A stretch of DNA of 64,000 nucleotides from Cololabis saira (taxonomy: Eukaryota; Chordata; Actinopteri; Beloniformes; Belonidae), in contig NC_084597.1 of assembly GCF_033807715.1 (NCBI RefSeq), positions 8,588,053 to 8,652,052 on the forward strand. The letters are read 5' to 3'. The notes below the pieces were generated by a model. The model did no database searches. It was not told where the DNA came from and was given only the letters and a program-made list of their open reading frames with translations. Numbering within the stretch: the first letter of the stretch is position 1; each line of letters begins with the position of its first letter. The position numbers and the translations under genes were made by a program. Below, in pieces: positions 9,762 through 21,437 of the stretch.

Positions 9762-10252
9762 TGCTGTAATAGATATGAGCAATAGTGGTTTACATCAGCA
9801 CCTCTTAATTAAAGACTGTAAGCCTCATTCATAAATACACATAAACAAGATGTATAACTTCTGTTAAATTTTGCAGCTAATAAAGTAACCTTATCCGTAG
9901 CTAACCAACATCAAAAACTATGTAAGATAATTAGATAGTCCTCAGTTACATTGTCCAGCTACCTAGATTACAACTCTGAATTATGAAGTAGTGTTTGGGG
10001 ATTTAATAGTTTATTTATTCTTTGATAATTAAGAGAAATTAGTTTGTATATTTGTCTAATAAGTTCAATTAAATCTCCAGGCTGCCAGGGTTGATTAGTC
10101 TGATATATTTGACCCACAGCTAGAGAGATGCAGGTCTGAAAACCATCCAAGGGATGCACTAACGCTTGCTTATCAAACTACATTTGCACGCAGCTGGTTA
10201 GCACCACGATCAATCATAGCACTGAACAAGGTGTCGTATTCAAGGATATACC
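9762..10252. other. Intergenic stretch, nothing recognised
   Basis: AT-rich sequence without a supported gene or repeat. Confidence 0.4.
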
Positions 10253-12000
10253 CAGTACTGGAGTTGAGGGGGGATGAGGGGGGATGAGGGGGGATGGCAT
10301 CCCCCCTGAAATAAAAACGGGCCAAATCATCCCCTCTGTAAAACTGCCATCCCCCCTTTCCATCTCTTATGTCATTTCATCAATGAATGTGGTTTTACTG
10401 CTATTTCAACATTTAGAGTCATCACCAGAAAAATAACACCAGAAAAATAACTTATTTGACAATTTTCACCTGTTTCAAGTAAATTTTCACTTGAAATAAG
10501 TAGAAAAATCTGCCAGTGGGACAAGATTTATCTTCTTATTACAAGCAAAAAAATCTTGTTCCACTGGCAGATTTTTCTACTTATTTCAAGTGAAAATTTA
10601 CTTGAAACAGGTGAAAATTGTTGTTTTTTCCAGTGATGAGTCTTGTTTTAAGTGTAATGAGATTTTTTTTTACTAAAATTACACATTTTAACTAGAAATT
10701 AAAGCTGCAAGCAGCGATGAACGGGCCCTCGCACTCACGGCCACCGCCCCCATAAGCATATCAGAAAGGACACCACCCACGACTTCCTATGTCAAACCAT
10801 TGAAAAGTTATAGCAGAAAATCGGGACAACCAATCAGAAGAAGGGGCGGGGCTAATTCAGGCCAATGAAGGTCAAGGACTCCATAAAGAATCTGATGACA
10901 CCACCCAGGACTCTCTATGTCAAACCATTCCAAAGTTATAGCAGAAAATCGGGACAACCAATCAGAAGAAGGGGCGGGGCTAATTCAGGCCAATGAAGGT
11001 CAAGGACTCCATAAAGAATCTGATGACACCACCCAGGACTCTCTATGTCAAACCATTCCAATGTTATAGCAGAAAATCGGGACAACCAATCAGAAGAAGG
11101 GGCGGGGCTAATTAAGGCCAACGAAGCTTAAGGACTCATTACAGAGTCCCATGACACCACCCACAACTTCCTATGTCAAACCATTCAAAAGTTATGGCAG
11201 ATAAAAGTATTCTAGGGAGCGCTGTTGAGCCGTTAGGCCACGCCCATTAATGCAAACCATGAAATATCAAATTTATCGCCAAGTCTGGCTTGCATGCAAA
11301 ATTTGGTGACTTTTGGAGAACTATCAAATATGGACCAATCACATGAAGGGGGGGCGCGCCTTTTGGCGTCTAGCGTCGCCACGGTAACGCTTTTGAAAGA
11401 GAAAAGTAATGCGTGGTGTCGCAGGAGGGAGACGCACATTTTGATGTATAACACACTTGGGTGCACGTTACGGTTCGGGCTGAATTAACTGCCGAAGGAA
11501 TGGCATAAATTTCGTCAAAATGACACAACTAATTCAAAATAGCCGACTTCCTGTTCGGTTTCGGCCATGGTTCCAAGAGACTTTTCTTTAAGTTGTGTAC
11601 TGATACAGGTGTGTAGCGATTTTCGTGCATGTACGTCAAACGGTATTGTGGGGCTTGACGCACAAAGTTTTCCGGGGGGCGCTGTTGAGCCATTTTGCCA
11701 CGCCCATTAATGCAAACCATTAAATATCAAATTTTTCGCCAGGCCTGACTTGCATGCAAAATTTGGTGACTTTTTGGGCACGTTTAGGGGGGCAAAAAGG
11801 CCTTCCTTTCGTCAGAAGAAAAAGAAAAAGAAAAAAATTCCTACAGATACAATAGGGCCTTCGCACTGAAGGTGCTCGGGCCCTAATAAGACGAATATTC
11901 TTCTTAAGATTTTGAGTTTTTGCAGTGATCCATTTTACTTATCCTGTGAAGGACAGAGTCATATTGATAAGTTCTATTTTATTTTACAACTCGAGTACTG
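10253..12000. mobile_element. hAT-like element, copy 2 (TSD GATATAC-C/A)
   Basis: Same family as 4283-5063. Left end CAGTACTGGAGTTG with three GGGGGGATGA units, right end CAGTACTCGAGTTG inverted. Flanks GATATACC (10245-10252) and GATATACA (12001-12008) match at 7 of 8. It is longer than copy 1 because another repeat sits at 10700-11887. Confidence 0.85.
10700..11887 (+). mobile_element. Nested repeat with 128-bp tandem units, possibly Helitron-like
   Basis: Comparison with the uninterrupted hAT copy at 4283-5063 gives the boundaries: the insert starts TAAAGCTGCAAGCAGCGATG and ends TCGGGCCCTAAT. It has no inverted termini. A GC hairpin-forming segment (GGGCCTTCGCAC ... GTGCTCGGGCCC) precedes a CTAA end, and insertion falls between A and T. 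Those features resemble a non-autonomous Helitron, but the 5' end is not a classic TC. At about 10757-11195 it holds at least three 128-bp tandem units (CCAATCAGAAGAAGGGGCGG recurs every 128 bases). Confidence 0.55.
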
Positions 12001-12008
12001 GATATACA

Positions 12009-12269
12009 GTACCTATCTTGCAGAATAATTCTCTAAATGTTGTATTTTGTTCAGTTTTCAAAGAAAAGGTCTGAGTCTTTAACTGTCAATGCCAAACTTG
12101 ATTCCAACGGCCACTATTCCCAATATCTGCACTGTTTGGATCCAGATTATGTCGTTGCTCTGTTGTCACAAGGATAGACTCATTTGATTGGCTCCCCGTG
12201 ACTTCTGGGCATATTTAACGATCTACAGTGGCTGGATGTACCTGCAAAGTATATTTGACCAACTCAGAC
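12009..12269. other. Intergenic stretch, perhaps degraded L2 coding sequence
   Basis: Sits just 5' of recognisable L2 C-terminal coding sequence on the same strand, so it is probably more of the same LINE. No intact frame. Confidence 0.35.
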
Positions 12270-12449
12270 ACAGAGTTGGTGATGACTGACCCACTCCTCC
12301 CCTCCAGGCTACAGATCAGGAGGGGCCGGGCCTCTGCAGTACCGGTCCTGGCTCTGGACCGATCTGCACCTACGCCCGGCTCCTTCTACGGCTGTTTTTA
12401 AATCTCATCTTAAAACTCATTTTTATTCACTAGCATTTAACTCACCAGG
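12270..12449 (+). pseudogene. L2-like LINE ORF2 C-terminus, left half of a split element
   Basis: Reads LHLRPAPSTAVFKSHLKTHF then YSLAFNSPG in one frame, typical of the end of L2-group reverse transcriptases (FKSHLKTHF...LAF). The element is then interrupted by an opposite-strand LINE and resumes at about 14735. Confidence 0.65.
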
Positions 12450-14734
12450 ATTTTTTATTTTATTTATTTATTTATTGGTTTAGTTGATAGGGACAATGCA
12501 GTTTAAACATAGTACAATGACAGCAACTGATGTTCTGCACATAGAGTTTCTAGCTATTGCTAATTTGCAACTCCTGTCCCTAGTTGGGCTTTTCTAACAA
12601 TAAAATACAATACAAAAATATCTAGGACCTATGATACAAAATATAAAATTACATCTATTTAAAAACAATCACAAAAACAGTCACATAATCCCACAATCTC
12701 CACACATCATACACATACTCCCTCAGTCATTCATTCCCTCTCAACACGCATCACAACACACAGTAACATTTCAAAAGTGGGTACAATCTTGTTGTGTTTT
12801 CAGCCAGTTCTTAACCATGGATGCAAAGATTCTGCTATCTGATACCAATTTCATTTCATTCGGGAGTCCATTCCAGAGATGACCGCTCTTTACTGAGAAA
12901 GCTGATTGTCCGAATGTTGTTCTGCGGTAAGGTATTTGACAGTTACAGTTTGTATTGCTCCTGGTGACTCTGGTGCTGTTTTGTCTCTGAATAAACACTG
13001 AGAGTGGCTCTGGGGCCAAATTTTTAATACATTTGAAAAATAGTTTAAGAAAGCATAAAATAATAAAACTGTCAAAGCTCAACAGATTATATTTCTTTAA
13101 AATGTTACAATGATGCCAGCGAATTTGCTTTTTATCCATAATCTTTAAGGCTTGATTGTATAAAGTACCAATTTTCTTTATTGCAGAAGGAACTGCTTGA
13201 GCCCAGACTGTAACACAATATGAAATGTGAGAAAAGATCATAGCGTGCATATACAGCAGGGCTGCCTGGTTTGGAATGTAGTGCCTAATTAATTTGAAAC
13301 AATTGAGGTTGCTTTTTATTGTATTTGAAATCTTCATTATGTGTTTATCAAATTTAAGTTGAGGATCTAGTATTAATCCAAGATACTTCAATTCTGTTAC
13401 TGATTTAATTTCTTCATTGTTTAAGTGGATTTTAAATCTTTCCTGCATATTAATTTTCCTCAGTGAGAAACACATAGAAACTGTCTTTTGAAGATTGAGT
13501 ATTAGATGATTTTGCACGAGCCACAGTTGGACGTCAATCATACATGCAGACAGAGCATCCGCAGCCTGTTCTGGTGTCTTGGCGGCTGCATATATGACTG
13601 CATCATCTGCATAAAGTTGGCAAGTGACCGCTGGACAGTGTAAGGGCAAGTCATTAATAAATAAACTAAAAAGCAAAGGCCCCAGTATAGAACCTTGCGG
13701 TATACCCATATTATTATTTAAAAAGGAAGAATTTATTTGGTCAATTTTGACACATTGTGATCTGCTCTGGAGATATGATGAGAACCACTGTACTGACTTG
13801 GTAGAGAAATTAAAAGATGACATTTTGGCTAAAAGCACACTATGGTTGACCGTGTCAAAGGCCTTCTTGAGGTCCAGAAATACAGCCCCCACCATATTGC
13901 CTCTATCAAGAGATTGTTTTACATTTTCAATAAAACAACAATTGGCCGTTTCAGTTGAGTGTCCTGGTCTAAAGCCAAACTGCTGAGGGTGGAGGAGTTG
14001 ATTGGCCTCTAGATATTCGATCAGTTGTCCTGCCACAATTTTCTCCAGTACCTTAGACAGTACAGGTAAAATAGAAATTGGGCGATAATTACACATACTG
14101 TCCTTACTTCCTGTTTTAAATACTGGTATAATGATGGCTTTTTTCCAGGCAAAAGGGAATTTACATGTTCTGATGGAGAGATTAATAAGATGAGTCAGTG
14201 GTATCATTAATGCAGTGCTGTATCTTTTAAGAAAAGAAGTACTCATATTATAAATGTCATTGGTTCTGGAGTTGGACAGTTTTCCAAATACTTCAGTAAC
14301 TGTTTTTACATTGACCTCTTTGATATAAAAGGGATCTGTGGATGTCATTCCTGTTGGATAATTTAGATCATTTAAAGTCCCAAATTTTGCAGTTAATTCT
14401 TCTACTGATTTAACAAAATAAGAATTAAGTTCATTTCCTATGGTAGCATTGTTAGTGATAGTCTCACCATCTATTGTTAGTTCCTTAATCCCTTTATGAT
14501 TATTAGATTTGTTAGTTAAGTTGTTTAAGTGCCTCCAAAGGGAAGTGTTGTTGCCTTTAGCATTGTCTATAAGTTGAGTATAATATGTGGCTTTTGCTTT
14601 ACGTAGTTCTGTTACCACTTTATTTCTTAGACTTTTGTAAATTAAATGGTCAGTATTTAGTTTTGAGCATAATGATGTTTTCAGAGCAGAATCACGCTTC
14701 TGCTTGTTTTGTTCTGGTTTTCCTTTCACTTGCC
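12450..14734 (-). mobile_element. Non-LTR retrotransposon (CR1/L2/Rex-like), 5' truncated
   Basis: Minus-strand insertion. The 3' end has an (AAATA)n tail at 12451-12477 preceded by a UTR containing GGGACAATGCAGTTTAAAC. The 5' end is truncated near the start of the reading frame, so the endonuclease domain is missing. It landed inside a plus-strand L2 element whose halves lie on both sides. Confidence 0.85.
12771..14729 (-). CDS. LINE reverse transcriptase, 652 codons uninterrupted
   Basis: Transposon-encoded reverse transcriptase that would copy LINE RNA at a nicked target. No host role is implied. Visible motifs: KLSNSRTNDIYNMS (about 150-163), NYRPISILPVLSKVLEKI (about 214-231), HPQQFGFRPGHSTETA (247-262), the metal-binding block VFLDLKKAFDTVNH (283-296), GIPQGSILGPLLF (342-354), the catalytic YADD (373-376), and a C-terminal region with ELKYLGLILDPQLKF. 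The end (FGQSAFSVKSGHLWNGLPNE) is typical of the Jockey/CR1/L2 group. The first codon is GTG, not ATG, and lies at the truncation boundary, so this is a fragment of a longer ORF2. An open frame this long suggests a young copy. It is opposite in strand to the L2 it interrupts. I am sure of the RT but not of the exact clade. Confidence 0.88.
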   Translation of the reverse strand: MKGKPEQNKQKRDSALKTSLCSKLNTDHLIYKSLRNKVVTELRKAKATYYTQLIDNAKGNNTSLWRHLNNLTNKSNNHKGIKELTIDGETITNNATIGNELNSYFVKSVEELTAKFGTLNDLNYPTGMTSTDPFYIKEVNVKTVTEVFGKLSNSRTNDIYNMSTSFLKRYSTALMIPLTHLINLSIRTCKFPFAWKKAIIIPVFKTGSKDSMCNYRPISILPVLSKVLEKIVAGQLIEYLEANQLLHPQQFGFRPGHSTETANCCFIENVKQSLDRGNMVGAVFLDLKKAFDTVNHSVLLAKMSSFNFSTKSVQWFSSYLQSRSQCVKIDQINSSFLNNNMGIPQGSILGPLLFSLFINDLPLHCPAVTCQLYADDAVIYAAAKTPEQAADALSACMIDVQLWLVQNHLILNLQKTVSMCFSLRKINMQERFKIHLNNEEIKSVTELKYLGLILDPQLKFDKHIMKISNTIKSNLNCFKLIRHYIPNQAALLYMHAMIFSHISYCVTVWAQAVPSAIKKIGTLYNQALKIMDKKQIRWHHCNILKKYNLLSFDSFIILCFLKLFFKCIKNLAPEPLSVFIQRQNSTRVTRSNTNCNCQIPYRRTTFGQSAFSVKSGHLWNGLPNEMKLVSDSRIFASMVKNWLKTQQDCTHF

Positions 14735-14810
14735 CAGCACTTTGGTCAGCTATTGTTGTTTTTAAGTTGCTTTATTAATAATCTTGACTCAACTTGACTT
14801 GACTATATTT
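14735..14810 (+). mobile_element. L2-like LINE 3' tail, right half of split element
   Basis: CAGCACTTTGGTCAGC ... followed by a (CTTGA)n-type tail, a typical fish L2 3' end. It continues the element broken at 12449. Confidence 0.65.
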
Positions 14811-14903
14811 ACATTTGCTGTTGATGTTTGCTGCTGCTATATTACACATTTTTCCTTCTGGAATAATGCTTGTAAGCTAGAAACCCATCTTAATAAGTAT
14901 ATA

Positions 14904-15270
14904 CAGGACTGTCTCAGAAAATTAGAATATTGTGATAAAATTCTTTATTTTCTGTAATGCAAAAAAAAAACAAAAATGTCAAACATTCTGGATTCATTAC
15001 AAATCAACTGAAATATTGCAAGCCTTTTATTATTTTAATATTGCTGATTATGGTTTACAGTTTAAGATTAAGATTCCCAGAATATTCTAATTTTTTGAGA
15101 CAGGATATTTGAGTTTTCTTAAGCTGTAAACCATGATCAGCAATATTAAAATAATAAAAGGCTTGCAATATTTCAGTTGATTTGTAATGAATCCAGAATG
15201 TATGACATTTTTGTTTTTTTAATTGCATTACAAAAAAATCACAATATTCTACTTTTCTGAGACAGTCCTG
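14904..15270. mobile_element. Tc1/mariner-like fold-back MITE, copy 2
   Basis: CAGGACTGTCTCAGAAAATT ends in inverted orientation, TA duplication on both sides (14902-14903 and 15271-15272), nearly full-length palindrome. Confidence 0.85.
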
Positions 15271-15475
15271 TAAGTCATACGTTATCCATGGCAACGCTCT
15301 GACTAATTATGATACATTACTTTATTTTAATGTTCCATGAGCTCTGATTTCTGGACATTTATAAATTATGAGGTCAGTTTGGATTCGTGGGATGTCGAAT
15401 TACTGATACTTTATGCATTGTTTGATATGCAAACAGTTTGGTGTGATTCATCCACTGTCCACTTATTCATGTTGA

Positions 15476-15645
15476 GGGTCGGTGGGGTCTGCTGCAGTGT
15501 ATCCCAGCTGTCGTCGGGCAACGGTGGAGGTGCACTCTGGAGGGGCTGTCAGTCCGTCACAGGGTCACATACATGACATGTATGCATAAGAAACCCCCAC
15601 AGGCACAGGGAGAACATGCAAACTCCACACAGGAACGCAGGAATG
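15476..15645 (+). mobile_element. Fragment of a common fish interspersed repeat
   Basis: Contains recognisable phrases (GTATCCCAGCTGTCGTCGGG, GTCCGTCACAGGGTCACA, GGGAGAACATGCAAACTCCA) that recur genome-wide in teleosts, usually assigned to LINE-derived repeats. Truncated at both ends; assignment from memory. Confidence 0.5.
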
Positions 15646-16691
15646 TGTATTATAAGCATGTACATTATGTAATCATCCTGGCTGTTGGAAAAAAGAAAAA
15701 AAAGGATAGAATGTAGGTATAAAATACTTTTCAGGGAGATTTACAACATGGAGTATGGAGTGGACTCGATACTGTCAAGTTTCTTAGGTTTTTTGCCATG
15801 CAATTTTCCCCACTAGAAAGGGATGTCATCTACCCAGAGTCTTTTAACTGGAATCCACTCAATGACCAGACAGCTTTTCCGTTTCTTTCTTTTATTTCCA
15901 AGGTGCATAATCCATTTTTTGCCATTAGGTGAAAAACCTTTCAATCAAAACACACAAAAAGAAAATGCTTAAATTCTGTACATAATTCAAATTATTATAA
16001 TAGGAAATAAGCATACAAAATACGAGATAAGTGCAGAAAATACCATAAAATAAACACCTAAATAAATAAATACTGTGAAACCCAAACCTTAACATTAAAT
16101 TACAAATTTACAAATAAAGTTACCCATTTGTCAATTATTTTAGCATGTTGTCAGGTAAGTAGGAATTTCCCTTCCTTTTTAACATTTTAATGCATTTTGA
16201 CATAAATTGTCTCACCTTCAACTGACGCTTAACCATTACTGCATGTATTTTTAACATGAATTATTATTTTAAACATGAATTAATTTTAACATGAATTATT
16301 TTATTTAACCTTAATTATATTTACTGCATATTTATGTATGTTTATATTTTGAGAGAGCTAGGTAGAGCTGGTAAAACTGTGTCTAAGTTACATGTTTAAT
16401 AATTACAGGTGAAAGAAACAAATCCACTGTGATTCATATCAGTTTTAAAAACATTTTACTGTATATGATGTATATGAATGTAAAAATGAGCATGCAGACA
16501 TCGTATAGTGGAATATGCTGCACGTTTATGCCTTTTGTAGTTCAGTGATTTGAATAAAGAAAATGTATTTATATTCCTCAAACCGTTAAAGGTCATCAGA
16601 CAAAGCATTCAGTCCTTGTTTATTCTGCTTAAGCACCGTTTCCACTGAGACACCTCCATGAAGATGCCTCTCAGTGAAAGTCAAACACTTC
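15646..16691. other. AT-rich intergenic stretch, nothing recognised
   Basis: Low-complexity AT-rich DNA with ATTTTAACATGAATTA-type runs near 16250-16320. No gene seen. Confidence 0.45.
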
Positions 16692-16962
<271 letters not shown>

Positions 16963-17157
16963 CATGTATAATTTTTTATTTTCTAAGCGATGGTTTTACA
17001 TTATCTCGGAAACAAGTTTCCATGACGATGCAGCATGTGAACCAGTTTCAGCAACCACACTTAATTTACAGCAGTTTTGCTTTTGACTCGTCATTTATCT
17101 CATGCACCGCTTTCAAAATGTAGTTCAGCTCAATAAATGTATGGTTTAAATAGACAA

Positions 17158-17260
17158 TGAGCGCCTCTCGCCTGTAATGAGCTGGGACAGGCTCCAGCAG
17201 ACCCCTGTGACCCTGCAAGGGATTAAAAACGGGTATAGAAAACGAATGGGTGGACGGATA
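17158..17260 (+). mobile_element. Repeat 3' tail (GGACAGGCTCCAGCAGACCCC type)
   Basis: GAGCTGGGACAGGCTCCAGC followed by CCCCTGTGACCCTGCAAGGG and a degenerate TGGA-rich tail; a very common teleost retroposon 3' end. Only the terminal ~100 bp is present. Confidence 0.55.
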
Positions 17261-17481
17261 AACAATAAGCTCAAAAGAATGCAGTTTGTTATCATTAACA
17301 GCTTTGATGAATGTCTCTTTTCCACATAAATTTATGTATAAAAGTGAGAACCAATAACATCTGAAATAAAGTGTTGTGTTGTTTGAGGCCACGTTAATCT
17401 CTTCCAGATTACAAAGGAATGAATTAGCTCCCCCCATCTTTGTCTCTGCATTTGCTGAACCTCTGAATGAGGTGGTGCAAA

Positions 17482-18319
17482 GCTCTCTGCCGACTGCTGT
17501 GTCGGTTCGCGTCGCCTGTGTCGGCCTGTGTCGGGCTGGGTCGGGCTGGGTCGGGCTCACTAGACACACCGCAAATACGACACCCGACGGCGAACTAGCA
17601 CGTACGTTATGCGCATGCGTGAGAGGTAATTCCCCTCCATACCAGCAGGCAGCGCTAATCTGTATTCAGGGGCTCAAGGAGGAGGACAGCGCTTTTTTTT
17701 TCAAGGCTTTATACAAAACAGACAAACAAAACTTGTAGCTACGCCTGTTAAGAAATTTGCTCCGAAAATTTCGGGATTTTCTGCCTGCCTGCCGGCTCCG
17801 GAGCTGATTTATGGTTCCGCGTTAAATTGACGCAGAGCCTACGGCGTAGGGTACGGCGTACGGCGCGCGCGCGGCCGCGTAACCTACGCCGTAGGCTCTG
17901 CGTTGGTGTAACGCAGAACCATAAATCAGCCTTTATTCTGGCGCGGTTTGAAAAAGACAAGCGAGTGACTATATACATTCAGTGAATGAATATTATGAAA
18001 GTAAAATATATATTTCTCGCTAGAAATGTAACCAAAACGCATTTTTATGCAGAAACTAACTTAAAATATTGATTTTATTCATAAGAAATGTCCGCCATGT
18101 TTTTTTTTTTTATTCAGTCCGCAAATGACGACGAAAAGCATTCTGGGAAATTCTGGGAACAGCCAATCACAGAGTGAGCTGTTTGACCAACGGCTGAAAA
18201 GCTCCCGACGGGCCGACCTGTGGCGACGTGCAGGACACACCGGGGAAACTAGCCCGACAGACGCACCGACGCTCAACGACGGCCCGACGGACGAAAATCG
18301 GCTTGGTGTGTCAGGGCCT
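17482..18319. mobile_element. PIF/Harbinger-like element, copy 2, left end lost
   Basis: Colinear with 8017-8835 from GCTCTCTGCCGACTGCTGTG to the right terminus TTGGTGTGTCAGGGCCT, which is followed by TAA. The left ~30 bp and left TIR are missing. It carries the same palindromic MITE (17812-17932) and the same ATTCTGGGAAATTCTGGGAA segment. Confidence 0.7.
17812..17932. mobile_element. Palindromic GC-rich MITE, copy B
   Basis: Ends AGCTGATTTATGGTTCCGCG and the inverted equivalent, core GCGCGCGCGGCCGCG. Same internal position in its Harbinger host as copy A. Confidence 0.8.
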
Positions 18320-18322
18320 TAA

Positions 18323-19065
18323 GAGAAATTAAAATGTAAAAATAAAAGCGTCAAAGAGGGAGTGGTGTGGAGCATGTGGGTGTTTGACTCCACCGCCTAG
18401 AACCAGCTTCCAGGAGCAACGCTGTAAAAACATGGTTGAAAAGGGAGCTTTTGTATTGGATCTCTTGCTTTTCAACCAACTCAAAATTGACACTGACCGC
18501 TTTGATTTACTACGTCATCAAAGCGGAAGCAGGAAAACCACAAAATGATCCTAAAATAGTTTTGTTTTTAAATAAACTTCAATATATGGATGATATACAA
18601 ACAAATATGACATTATCATATTATACTGACATGATATAAACAGAGTACAAAGTACAAGGAGTGTGAGGAAAAACATTTTAAAGAAAAAGGAGGTGATTTT
18701 ATGTGGTAATATGGTCCATAATATTTTCCATAAGACTTGATGAAGCTTTCCTATTTTTAAATATTTTGCAAATTGAAGGATTCAAGTCCCACGTGAAAGT
18801 TTTATTTGGCATAACCTGGAGAAATCTAGCCTCATGGATATGAGATTTACCCAGCAGACACAGCCATTTGATTTATACATTATTTTTACACTCAACATTT
18901 AAGAATAAGACCAATACTTTCAGTAATAGTAATCAAAATTGTATGAAATTCACAAATCAACAAAGACATTTGAGTCCAAAAGCTGAGCTCAAAATTGTAA
19001 GTAAGCAAGTCTTTTTAGAGTGTTTGGTGGACAGTACACATGTTTTTGACCAGACGGTTACATCT
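18323..19065. other. Intergenic stretch, nothing recognised
   Basis: Plus-strand open frames of 60-76 codons at 18436 and 18868 look random. Confidence 0.45.
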
Positions 19066-19073
19066 GTAAAAAT

Positions 19074-19980
19074 TAGGGCTGGGACTTTAATGCGTTAATT
19101 ACGATTAATTAATTACAGAAAAATAACGCAAAAAAAAAAAAAAAGCATTTAATTGCAATTTACTTTTGCACTCCAAACTGTGCAGAACGTTTCTCATTGC
19201 ACAAGTTCCCGATATACAGTAAGTTACCCGTAATACTGACGCACAGAACTCAACACGAGGAACAACTATGGAAACCCAAACTGATGGGAAGTCGTTGCTG
19301 GGTTTGGTGGGCGAAAAAACTTTGTTTTAAAAAACTACCGAGTGGAAACCTGGATAAAAGCACAGTTGTGTGCAAATTGTGCAAGAGAGAATTTGCCTAT
19401 CAGCGGAGCTCCTCCAGCCTCCGCTACCTGCAAAGTTTTTTGCTCAGGACAATGGCAGAATAGGAGGGGCTGTCATCAGCTGATGGATCATTTTTGTTTC
19501 TGTAGTTTTTCAAAACCATTTATGGTAGAAAGGGCACTCTATGTTTAACTGTTGGTCTGTTTATTTCATGCCAAGGATATTTTAACTATTTTGCAATGTT
19601 CAGTTTCCACTTTTCTACTTGAAAGTGCTGTTTTTTAATGTTACTAAACAAAAACAAATGTGTGAGACATAGAAAGTTTACAAAAAGTCCTTAAAAAGCT
19701 TGAATATAGCTAACTTGAATTTAAGTTTGTGCCTTGTGGTCAATGCAATCATATTCCTATTATTCATATTGCACTCAACAATCAATTATCAAAATAAACA
19801 CAATTTTGTTGTTTAAGCTCATTTATGTGTCAATTCAATGATTCAGTCATATACCAAAATCCATTTAAATTGAAAAATGTTGCTTCTCGTGTCAAATATT
19901 GAAATGCGATTAATTGTGATTAATTAATTAAAAAGCCTCTAATTAATTAGGTAATTTTTTTTAATGGAGTCCCACCACTA
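19074..19980. mobile_element. hAT element relic (TSD GTAAAAAT)
   Basis: Left end TAGGGCTGGGACTTTAATGC; right end, inverted, TAGTGGTGGGACTCCATTAA. Perfect 8-bp duplications GTAAAAAT at 19066-19073 and 19981-19988. Contains a BED-finger coding remnant. Confidence 0.85.
19197..19463 (+). pseudogene. hAT transposase N-terminal fragment with BED-type zinc finger
   Basis: The 88-codon frame includes KLPSGNLDKSTVVCKLCKRE then FAYQRSSSSLRY, resembling the BED-finger start of hAT transposases: C-x2-C, then a serine-rich stretch where a histidine would normally follow. The dimerisation and catalytic regions are absent, so the element is non-autonomous. Confidence 0.6.
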
Positions 19981-19988
19981 GTAAAAAT

Positions 19989-20654
19989 ACATCAAGAATT
20001 TCTGTGATATGTGTTTTATATGTATGAGGTTGTTTAGATAAGATGGTTGCATTGTTTTTGTTGGTTTCAATACTATTTCTTTTCTACAACTTTGTGAATG
20101 AGATCGTTTTCCCATTCAACAAATTTTGTTAAAGCATCTTTTTGAATAGGAGATTTTAATTCATGTGGTGTTTGAATGTGAAAAAACAAGGGAAAATGCC
20201 TCCTTTAATGCTGGTGTGCTGCACCGCACTGATTGATTCAAGCAAACTAAAGTTTTAATGTATAACATAGAGTAGAAATATGACATAAGCGCCTTCAAGC
20301 AACGTTATTCCTGAGCTGAACTGACCGGAGCTTGTTTACTAACGTTGCATCTTATTTGTCACTTAAGATAAGTTAACTGGTTTCTTGCAGACATCAAGAT
20401 CATGCCGATGCCTCTGTCTGGTCTTCATTTGTCTTTGTGATTTCTTTTTTCTTTGTTTGTTTGTTTGTCTTTCCATTAAAAGGTCCAGCCCACTCAGACA
20501 TTGTTTTCATTCCAGTGGAGATTTGCAGGACAGTAGGATGTTTTTGTGTGCCTGCGTTTACTTTCATATTCAAATCTAACGAGAGTCGTTCTCATTCGTG
20601 CTCTGACCTCATCCTAAAACTGCTGAGCCGAAGGGTTCCCTCCCCGCCGTTACT
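19989..20654. other. Intergenic stretch, nothing recognised
   Basis: AT-rich, with a T/G run near 20440-20470. It may include degraded LINE coding sequence just before 20655, but no frame supports it. Confidence 0.4.
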
Positions 20655-20905
20655 GTGGTAATCGCTCACATTAATGACTTCCAGGTCGCAAAGCGGTCTC
20701 CATGTGCCCTACTTTCCACATCACTTGTAGATATTTGGGGTTATAAAGGGTTTCACAAGAATATTAATATTCATAATAGAGCTATTAGATTTTTTTTGGG
20801 TCTTCATAAGTATGCACCTATTCTGGCAATAAATGGAGATATGGGGTGGGATTTTTGTCAAACCAGATGGAACTCCAGTATGGTGAGATTGTGGAACAGG
20901 CTGTT
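20655..20905 (+). pseudogene. LINE ORF2 C-terminal domain, first part
   Basis: Encodes SLVDIWGYKGFHKNINIHNR and AIRFFLGLHKYAPILAINGD, then RLWNRLLNLN. This is the conserved post-RT region of a LINE ORF2 (WGY, NRAIRFFLG, GDMGW). The frame is lost where the next repeat was inserted. Confidence 0.65.
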
Positions 20906-21408
20906 AAACTTAAACTTAAACTTTATTTATTTGTATAGCACCAACTCATGCAGTGTAAGTGCAACTCATGGTGCTTTACATACAAAAATAAAATAACAAT
21001 CAAAAGTACAATTTAAAACATCCCATACGACCCCTACCTCCACACCCCACACATACACACACCCTCACTCACACTCATACACATGTGCATACACTCACAC
21101 GCCCACACACACACACACACACACACACAGTAAGTGGACTGTTGACATGGCTTAGCACTAACGATCCAGGTGAGGAAAACACTACCTATGGGTGGCCGTC
21201 CACACCGAGAGGCTCCACCGGCCATGACCACCAGGAGCATCGCCACAGAGACCCCCCCAACCCGGACAGACCAGGACAGACCCCACACAGAAGGTGGAGT
21301 CCCACCCCCAGCTACCCAGGCCTGAGGGACCCCCATGACGACACCCCCATGGGCGGAGCAGACACACCTCCCAGTGTGGACGACCCCCCTGAGGAAACAC
21401 TGGAGCTA
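20906..21408 (-). mobile_element. Nested repeat with (CA)n tract
   Basis: Read on the minus strand, the left side ends in a LINE/SINE-like tail (TGGTGCTATACAAATAAATA AAG...). The block includes a (CA)n microsatellite (21105-21128) and a CCACCCCCAGCTACCCAGGC-type GC-rich segment seen in fish retroposons. It interrupts the LINE coding sequence. Confidence 0.5.
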
Positions 21409-21437
21409 AAAACTAAAGGATTAAAAGAAAGTAAAAA

